Of a stretch of DNA of 64,000 bases, positions 57,550 to 64,000 are shown in pieces. Location: contig CM064669.1 of the NCBI GenBank assembly GCA_032717465.1, forward strand, positions 47,410,343 through 47,474,342, read 5' to 3'. The translations under genes and the position numbers were made by a program. The notes beneath the pieces are model-generated. The model had not been told where the DNA came from. It saw only the letters and a program-made list of their open reading frames with translations, and did no database searches. Positions within the stretch are counted from its first letter, which is position 1, and each line of letters opens with the position of its first letter. This DNA comes from Coenobita brevimanus. Its lineage: Eukaryota; Arthropoda; Malacostraca; Decapoda; Coenobitidae.

Positions 57550-57883
57550 GTTTGGGATTCCGACATGTGAAGGTGCCCACCATCCACTCACTTGATACAT
57601 CGCTACCTTCAGATGACTCTTGTAACCCAGAGGACCACTTAATACACAGGGTTCTTTATAATCTAACGTCGCCTGATATTTTAGTGGGTTGAGACGCTCC
57701 AAAAAAGACTGAGCTTGTAAGGGTTTATATCTGAGGGGTGGCTGGAATTTATTGGTCACCTAATGCCACTCAGGGACGAGGGAGGCTGGTCACTTTCCCC
57801 ATAAATGTCGGGAAAGAGTAGCCTAGTCCTGGTATCCTACGCTACTGATGGGGCAAAAAAAAAAAAAAAAAAAAAAAAAAACA
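57550..57883 (+). mobile_element. Family E SINE candidate, copy 2, poly(A) ended
   Basis: catccactcacttgatacat, gtcgcctgatattttagtgg, taatgccactcagggacgag and gaggctggtcactttcccca match the 42.7-43.2 kb copy in order. A run of about 27 As follows (57855-57881), in place of the (GGAT)(ATT) end of copy 1. Both polymerase III-like boxes are more mutated here. Confidence 0.6.
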
Positions 57884-58049
57884 ATGATTGATAGAGAGAG
57901 GACAGTGTTTGGCATGACTTCAATAGACAGGCGTAAGTTTTGGCAAGATTTTGAGATGCTAGTGAGCAAAGATTAATTTTTGGGGGGTCAGGCAAAAATT
58001 GAAAGTCAGCAAAGATGATGTTGTGATGGATGCAGATACTTAAATGTCT

Positions 58050-58180
58050 GTTAACATCTTCAGTCCCAGTAAAGGCTTTGCCGTAGCACTTCTTCGTGAC
58101 TGGTACCATGCACCTCAACACTCAAAATGGTGAAATATATAACAGTTTTAGGCTAAGTTAGAAAGACAGGAGCAAGAAAA
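58050..58180 (+). mobile_element. Family B element, truncated copy 8
   Basis: tagcacttcttcgtgactgg and taccatgca, then aacagttttaggctaagtta. The left half is absent. Confidence 0.55.
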
Positions 58181-58254
58181 GCCTCTTAGCTCAACGAAAA
58201 CACGATTTTTGTATCAACATTCTCCCTAGTAGCTCATTCTTAGCAATTTACTTC

Positions 58255-58475
58255 TGTCTGTACTCTTATCACTCTAACTTGGCCTAAAATTACCATCTTT
58301 CCATCTTGAATGCTAAGTTGCAACAGCAAATGAAGACAAATATGGTGCTAATCACGAAGAAGTGCAATGGCAGGAAGTAAAGCCACAGCATGATTTATTG
58401 TCACTGAGCTGCATGAAATAAAGGTAAAAAAAAAAAAGAAAAGCTGAGCCAGGTTTGGGTGAAAGGAGTATAGTT
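58255..58475 (-). mobile_element. Family B element, copy 9
   Basis: It starts ctaacttggcctaaaattac and catctttccatcttgaatgc, has atatggtgctaatcacgaag in the core, and ends gagccaggtttgggtgaaag followed by gagtatag. This is the best reverse-orientation copy. An A run (about 58428-58437) interrupts the right half. Confidence 0.7.
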
Positions 58476-58489
58476 ATGTTGATATTCTG

Positions 58490-58815
58490 GGTGTCTTTTG
58501 GCTTGCTCGTGGTTGAATGAAATCGTCTGATCACATGAATAAGAAGCAAGAGTTATCCTAATCATGATAAGGGTTAGGCCAGTATTATAAGTGGTTCGGA
58601 ACACTCCGTTTCACCTCTTCCTTAGCGATTTAGCCTATTCTGTATGTTTCGGAACACCCCCTTGTTAGCGATTTATTTCTGCTTTATTTTTAGTTCTGTA
58701 GATATTTTTAGTATAGACGTACCTTGTTTTAGTGAAGTATATGAGGATAAATAGATATAACAGGGAAAACAAATCGCTCAAGAGGAGACGTTGAGGGTGA
58801 GAGGAAGAGGTGTAA
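58490..58815 (+). mobile_element. Family C fragment followed by family A MITE with doubled end
   Basis: aatgaaatcgtctgatcaca (58513) is a family C word. From 58597 two successive family A ends occur (ttcggaacactccgtttcac with cttccttagcgattt, then ttcggaacacccccttgtta with gcgatttatttctg). The right end aaaacaaatcgctcaagagg lies near 58765. Confidence 0.55.
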
Positions 58816-58839
58816 TACTATATGGTGTTGCTATGATGG

Positions 58840-58905
58840 TGGTGTTGTCAGTGCTGTTGGCAAGGGTGTGTTGGCAGAGGGGGTGATAGTGTTGCGACCT
58901 GGTGT
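58840..58905. repeat. Small TGTTGGCA cluster
   Basis: ggtgttgtcagtgctgttgg, then caagggtgtgttggcagag, carry two TGTTGGCA words in 30 bp. Confidence 0.55.
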
Positions 58906-59008
58906 AGGGCTGGGGACTACGAGTGAGATAAAGCAAGAGGGGAGATAAGGAAGATAAGAGAGAATGGAGAGGGAGGGGTGAGGGAGGTGAAAGAAATAAG
59001 AAAGGGAG

Positions 59009-59010
<2 letters not shown>

Positions 59011-59052
<42 letters not shown>

Positions 59053-59092
59053 TTAAGTGAGATTAATGTACGACATAGGTAGAGACAGCATA

Positions 59093-59180
<88 letters not shown>

Positions 59181-59284
59181 AAATGTGAAAAAACAAAAAT
59201 GCCGAGAAAAACAGAAGAAAAAGGCCGGAAAAACACTTGTGAGAGAGGAAGCAATAAATCCCTCTTGAGAAGCAGGAGGTTAAG

Positions 59285-59323
<39 letters not shown>
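59011..59323. repeat. (GA)n, long (GA)n and (CT)n
   Basis: (GA)n at about 59011-59049, an uninterrupted (GA)n of about 83 bp at 59096-59178, and (CT)n at about 59288-59323. The (GA)n and (CT)n arms are complementary across a 110-bp spacer. Confidence 0.95.
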
Positions 59324-59326
<3 letters not shown>

Positions 59327-59437
59327 TACTTCCTTGTGTGACTTTATCCAGCCCGGAAGAAAGGCATCGTAAGAAAGGAATTAAGAAAAGCAGCAGACAG
59401 TTCCGTGTTACTTGCTTCGGTACCGTAGTCACGGGGT

Positions 59438-59610
59438 GTCGATTAAGGAAGCTCCCCAACACCTCTTCCTAATCGACTTATTTTGTATATTACACCTTAC
59501 TGTCCTCCTTCCGTTACCGCCATACTCTGCATAAATGACCTACAAAGGGACATGAACCAGCCATATCCAAAAATAAATCGCTAATGAAGAGATGTTAGGG
59601 AGCTTCCTTA
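59438..59610 (+). mobile_element. Family A foldback MITE, complete copy
   Basis: The left end is gtcgattaaggaagctcccc and the right end is gatgttagggagcttcctta. The inner parts (cctaatcgacttattttg and aaaaataaatcgctaatga) are also inverted. The centre has gccatactctgcataaatga and caaagggacatgaaccagcc. This is the clearest complete copy at about 173 bp. Confidence 0.8.
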
Positions 59611-59704
59611 TAAAGTTTCCTAAGTTTAAGTTCTGCGTAAGCCCGTTTGTTTTGTTTTTATCTTAACTAAGTATATTTATGAAGAACTCGTGTAAAAAAT
59701 AAAG

Positions 59705-60000
59705 TGGTAGGAGTAGTTGTAGTTTTAGGGGCAGTAACTGTAGTAGTAGTAGTAGTAGAAGGAGAAGTAGCCATAGTAGTAGTAGTAGTAGTAATTGTAG
59801 TAGTAGTAGTAGTAGCTGTAGTCCCATTACCATCTATACCTTGAACCCGGTGAACTGCAGGCTGAAGATGTCCTCATACTGCTTGCAACCATCCTGCTTT
59901 TGGGGGATAGGGAGGGAACTGGGGACGTTTTACAGCCAGGTAGCGGAGCCGCCCAGGTGCATCGGTGCCACCACGTGAAGGCTTCCTCGCAGTGAAGCAG
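59705..60000. mobile_element. Family D repeat, copy 4, with (GTA)n
   Basis: A GTA-type tract (59705-59822) leads into accttgaacccggtgaactg, caggctgaagatgtcctcat, ttttgggggatagggaggga, ccaggtagcggagccgccca and ggtgccaccacgtgaaggct. Confidence 0.72.
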
Positions 60001-60055
60001 GGCATAGGAAATTTACTTCTGACATTAACTGACTGATGTGGAGAACAGCTTAGGA

Positions 60056-60057
<2 letters not shown>

Positions 60058-60092
<35 letters not shown>

Positions 60093-60383
60093 GAGTACCA
60101 GCTGAGAATGATGGAAGAAGGAGAATGACGAGGGGAGATATGAAGCAGGGAGAAAACGAAGAGGAGGAGGAAGAGAGAGAATGGGAAGGAAGAGGATTAA
60201 AGAGAAGATGTAAGAGAGGGGAGGGAGAAAGAGAAAGGAGGAGAAATGTAGAGAGAGGGGAGGGGATGAAGGAGGAGGGGAGAAGAATATAGAGGGAAGA
60301 AAGGAAGAAGGAGGAGGGTGGGAAGGAAATAGAGAGAGAAGGGAAGAAGAAAAAAAATATAGAAGAGTAACAGAGGGAGAAGG

Positions 60384-60421
<38 letters not shown>

Positions 60422-60460
60422 AATGAAAGGAACAGATGTAGAAGAGGAGGATCGATTGGA
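60058..60460. repeat. Purine strand, about 0.37 kb
   Basis: (GA)n at about 60058-60090 and 60388-60418 bound G+A-rich sequence on the + strand. Confidence 0.88.
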
Positions 60461-60464
60461 TCAT

Positions 60465-61290
60465 TTTTACCTTCCTCTTTATCGTAATCCCCCTCTTCTT
60501 CCTTCACGTCATTTTTATCAATTCCTTTTAAATTACACTTTTTCCTGCATCGTCCTGTTTTTACAAGTATCTCTGTTCTCTCCTCTCTTCTTCCTTCCTT
60601 CCTTCTTTCACGTCAACTTTTTTCTCATGTGACTTCTTTCCTTCATTCCATGTCCTCTCTCCTTCATTTCCCTCTTTCCCCCTGTTCCATCCTTCATATC
60701 CACCTCCATTCCCCATTCTGACATCTTTCCCTTCCTTCCCTATGTCTCCTTCCCTCCATCCTTCCACTCTGTTGCTTCTCTTCTCCCTTCCTGCCTTCCC
60801 TCTTCCTTCCCTCTCTCCTTCCCCCCATTACCTACCTTCATTCTTTCCCATCTTCTTCCTTTCCTGCTTTCTTCCATCATTCCTTCCCTCTCTCCCTTCC
60901 TACCTTCCTTCGTCCCTGACTACCTCCTTTCCATCTTCCCTCCCTTCCTTCTTTACTTATTCCTTAATCTCTTCTTACTTTCCTTCACTCTTTCCCTCTT
61001 CCCTCCTTACCTTCCTTCTTCCCTCTCTCCTTCCCTACCTTACTTCTTTCTCTCCTTTTTACCTCCTTATGTACTTTATGCCTCCCCTGCCAACATTCCT
61101 CCTTCCTTCCCTCCTCCCCTTCCTATATCCCTGTCTTCTTTCGTATTTCCCTTCCTACTCTTTCCCTCCTTTTATTTTCTTCCCTCCATCTCTCTTGTTT
61201 CCCTCCTTCCTTCCTTCCTTTCCTCCTCTCTTCCTTCCCTCTTTCCTTCCTTCCCTCCTTCCTTCCTTCCTTCCTTCCTTCCTTCCTCCT
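60465..61290. repeat. Pyrimidine strand, about 0.8 kb
   Basis: Composition flips to C+T, with cttcc and ttccctcc words ending in a perfect (CCTT)n at about 61245-61288. The 185-residue frame is Ser/Leu/Phe/Pro-rich. Confidence 0.88.
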
Positions 61291-61369
61291 CTGAACTAGA
61301 CAGGGAGGGATGGGAAAGCTTTGTCAACATAAATATCTACGCTAATGTCTTAACACTCCCCCTGCGCTA

Positions 61370-61462
61370 AGAGAGAGAGAGAGAGAGAGAGATGAAGAAG
61401 GGCAAAGAGAAAGTGGGTGTACAAAACGAAGAGGGGGGGAAGGAAGTACGGTAACATTGAAA

Positions 61463-61503
<41 letters not shown>
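61370..61503. repeat. Two (GA)n tracts
   Basis: (GA)n at about 61370-61392 and 61466-61502. Confidence 0.94.
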
Positions 61504-61504
<1 letters not shown>

Positions 61505-61684
61505 CACCCAGTCCAGACCTTCCCCTCACTCGCATCGCCACAGGAACAACCGTCATTTGCATCTAATTACTTTTAATAACACACAGCCTAGGAAAAAAAA
61601 ATATCCCATTCGATTAATTAATATCCGGAGCTTCAAGTGAGTTTTAATGACGCGGCGAAAAAATTGTCGTGGGAAAAAATTAAT

Positions 61685-61890
61685 TATCATCATCATCATC
61701 ATCATCATTATTATCATTGTCATCATCATCATCATCATCATCATCATTATCATTGTCATCATCATCATCATCATCATCATTATCATTGTCATCATCATCA
61801 TCATCATCATCATTATCATCATTATTATCATTGTCATCGTCTGCATCATCATTATCATCATCATGACCGTCATTATCATCATCATCAGGT
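61685..61890 (+). repeat. (CAT)n higher-order array
   Basis: CAT runs are punctuated by cattatcattgtcatc roughly every 36-48 bp (near 61707, 61745, 61778, 61810 and 61829). This makes a higher-order repeat within the trinucleotide tract. Frames read as His, Ile or Met runs. Confidence 0.9.
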
Positions 61891-62455
61891 AATTCTTTAA
61901 GAGTGGCAGGTGTTTATTGGTCGTTAATAAAGCAAATAAAAAACAAGAGTAGAATTGCTCTGGGACATATGGCTAGACTCTTGTTTCAAACAGTTTGCAG
62001 TAAAAAGTAACTTGCCAACAGCGAGATCCACTGCCAGATTTAGGTGACTTAACAAAGAGACTCACTATCCAGATTCAGGAGGTGACTTAACAGAGTGACC
62101 CACTACATGGATTCTCCATGTCAAATAACCATTTATGGGACCACTTTTATGTCAAAATGGGCTTAAATTAAGCAATTTTACTAATGTTGTCACTAGATGG
62201 CGCCACCTCAGGTGTCAGCTGATGGCAGATTTGCACTCTTCGTCAGATTACCTAATATGGTACGGTACCACTTTTATGTCTCCAAAGGCCTCCTTTTAAC
62301 AAATCTGCCGGAAGCAGAAGAACGCTGGCCACTCATTACCTGCTGGCTGTCGCCGCAAGTAATAACTGTGTTCATTATCAGTTCATCAGAACGTAATTGT
62401 CTGTTAACACTTTCAGTACGAGTTCGTGATATAATATAGTTTTTGTTGTTAGTAG
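61891..62455. other. Unassigned; no gene supported
   Basis: Contains two direct repeats of ccacttttatgtc (about 62144 and 62268) and a repeated cttaacagagtgac / cttaacaaagagac pair near 62048 and 62088. An 80-residue frame from 62197 (APPQVSADGRFALFVRLPNM...) is non-repetitive, but no family was recognised and it has no splice context I can support. Confidence 0.3.
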
Positions 62456-62459
62456 TAAC

Positions 62460-62566
62460 TGATGTAGTAGTAGTAGTAGCAGTAGTACTGGTAGGCTACT
62501 TGTAGCAGTAGTATTGTTATTATTGTTATTATTACTACTCATTATCATCATCATTGTCATCATCAC

Positions 62567-62648
<82 letters not shown>

Positions 62649-62650
62649 TT
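62460..62650. repeat. GTA, ATT, CAT and ATT trinucleotide compound
   Basis: (GTA)n at about 62463-62480, ATT words, (CAT)n at about 62565-62605 and (ATT)n at about 62606-62646. Confidence 0.94.
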
Positions 62651-62764
62651 TTGTGCCAGTTTTTTCGTAGGTGTTTCTGTTATAATCAGTTTGTTTTCAC
62701 CTGACAAAAATGGCTGACCCCTTTCAGCTCAGGTGTTGCCCAAGCGTAGCCACAGTGGATGGTT

Positions 62765-62995
62765 GTTTTACCTATATTCCATTTACCTAAACCTGGCCTA
62801 GATTTTCGTCCTTTCGCAGCAGATATCGGGTTGCTAATTGGCAGCAAAAGTCAGTGCTGTGGCTCTATATCCATTTCATTGCACTTCTTTGTGACTAGCA
62901 CCATATTCTCGTGTTTATATACTGTTACAGCTTAGCACTGATGATGGAAAGATAGCAATTTTAGGCCAAGTTGGAAGAAAAGAGTATAGTATAGT
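62765..62995 (+). mobile_element. Family B element, copy 10
   Basis: The left end is ttacctaaacctggcctaga and the right end is caattttaggccaagttgga then agaaaagagtatag. The core is cacttctttgtgactagcac. Together with 58.26 kb (opposite orientation) this defines the element ends best. Confidence 0.72.
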
Positions 62996-63144
62996 AGCTA
63001 CCACCAACAACACTACCATCGCCATCCCCACTACTCTTACCAACCGCACTACCATCACACTACCATCACCCCAAACCACCATCTTCATATCACTGTCATT
63101 ATTAATCACACTACCATTGCCATCCCCACTTCCCTTCCTTCCCT

Positions 63145-63444
63145 CTCCCTCACACCTGTTCCTTAATAATTTATTTTTGGGTGGTATTCTTGTCGGTTAA
63201 GGAAGCTCCCTAACACCTGTTCCTTAGTGATTTATTTTTGGATGTTGTTCTTGTCGGTTAAGGAAGCTCCCTGACACTGTTCTTATGTGATTTTTTTTTA
63301 TATCGCTGGTTAATATCCTTTAGTATATTACTGATGCAGAGTATGGCGATATTGGAAGGATTTATGTAACACAAGAGGATGGCAAGGTGCAAGAATCAAA
63401 ATAAATCACTCAGGAAGAGGTGTAAGGAAGCTTCCATAACCGAC
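63145..63444 (+). mobile_element. Family A MITE with tandem left ends
   Basis: Two left ends, each gtcggttaaggaagctccct, start 61 bp apart at 63192 and 63253. A further truncated one lies at 63145-63190. The single right end (caggaagaggtgtaaggaag then cttccataaccgac) closes at 63444. The centre has aatatcctttagtatattac and gagtatggcgatattgga. Confidence 0.75.
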
Positions 63445-63857
63445 GGGAATACGTGCCTCAGATGAATAAAATCGTCTGACTTAACTAGAATACAATACCA
63501 GAGTTGTTCCGTTCATGAGTGGGTCAAAGTAAAAAAAAATTACAATAGAGGTAATTTATTTAAGTCAGGCAGCCCGTGTTCAGCTTTTACAAATCATTAA
63601 TTAGGTGAAAAAAAAAAAGTTGGTTTGTGTAAAGAAATTAGCGACCTGGAAATACAATATGAGGGTGAATAAATACCCAGTTGAGCTCTCAATGGATTTT
63701 ATTTATTTTATTTCAGCTAGACTATATTATTGGCTGGTCTGTAAATAGCACTCACCTTGAAACTCACCTGGGGATATGTTGTGTGTTGCGAGGACGGCTC
63801 AGTCTGCTGGTGTGGGCGTGGATGTGTCAGCGGGAAAAGGTAAAGCAGTTAACCTCC
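63445..63857. other. Unassigned; family C word and a small shared motif
   Basis: gatgaataaaatcgtctgac (63459) is a family C word. gtgtgttgcgaggacggctc with agtctgctggtgtgggcgtg (63779-63818) recurs near 36790-36835 and, inverted, near 37800. Confidence 0.4.
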
Positions 63858-64000
63858 GTGATGAAGTGAAAATAAATAACTGACTCAAGATAAACATTGG
63901 TGACTGTGATGGTGAAATGAAAATGAATAAGTGACGCAAGATAAACATTGGTGACTATGATGGTGAGATGAAAATGAATAAGTGACGCAAGATAAACATG
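63858..64000 (+). repeat. 51-bp tandem repeat running off the window
   Basis: The unit is gataaacattggtgactgtg, atggtgaaatgaaaatgaat, then aagtgacgcaa. Two full units and parts on both sides are present, and the last is cut by the window end. Confidence 0.88.

Noticed and set aside
62197..62439. 80-codon frame starting APPQVSADGRF
   Set aside because: It is non-repetitive but has no recognised domain, no homologue that I know and no splice signals that I can defend.

Overview
The window looks like intergenic or intronic DNA from an arthropod, most likely a decapod crustacean. That assignment is an inference. It rests on extreme microsatellite density ((GA)n and (CA)n tracts of 30-140 bp every few hundred bases, plus GAT, ATT and GTA tracts) and on the style of the LINE relics. 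There is no bacterial gene organisation, no operon, no rRNA and no intact cellular gene. Most long open frames are translated simple repeats (poly-Ser/Leu, His-Thr, Cys-Val) and are not listed as genes. One short minus-strand stretch near 10.7 kb has codon-like composition and a splice-donor-like edge; it is the only candidate cellular exon.

Layout. 0-6.3 kb: purine-rich microsatellites, dispersed repeats, a CR1-like fragment and a decayed LINE. 6.35-8.6 kb: a 2.2 kb nearly pure purine strand. 8.9-9.4 kb: a 15-bp minisatellite. 10-13.8 kb: compound microsatellites, a foldback MITE, a CA-rich higher-order array and a 1.6 kb nearly pure pyrimidine strand. 13.8-15.5 kb: a minisatellite built on TGCCAACA, interrupted by a MITE fragment. 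16-25 kb: short inverted-repeat elements and degenerate G-rich tandem arrays. 25.8-31 kb: palindromic CCTCCGCCAA elements, a decayed RTE-type LINE, a short Tc1/mariner-like element with 70-bp terminal repeats flanked by TA, and an array of AGGTCA half-sites. 32-33.4 kb: a 29-bp minisatellite. 35-46 kb: jockey-like and RTE-like LINE copies, SINE-like elements and repeats tailed by trinucleotides. 47-63 kb: more of the same families, a purine-to-pyrimidine strand switch near 52.85 kb, TGTTGGCA and 15-bp minisatellites (54-56.8 kb), and a 51-bp tandem repeat running off the window end.

The repeats fall into recurring families, labelled here: A (foldback MITE, AGGAAGCTCCCTAACACC ends), B (about 210 bp, CCTGGCCTAAAATTGCC ends), C (about 200 bp, CAGACGATTTTACTCAG and AAGGGGTTAATGAAGGCC words), D (CCAGTGGACTGCAGGC body with a GTA-type tract at one end), E (tRNA-like SINE), F (CCTCCGCCAA palindromic element) and G (CAAGAAGGCTTCCCCC element). 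No host defence system, CRISPR array or virus was found. The points most worth following are the Tc1-like short element, the RTE-like LINE whose stop codon lies in its tetranucleotide tail, and the two distant minisatellite regions sharing one 8-bp core.
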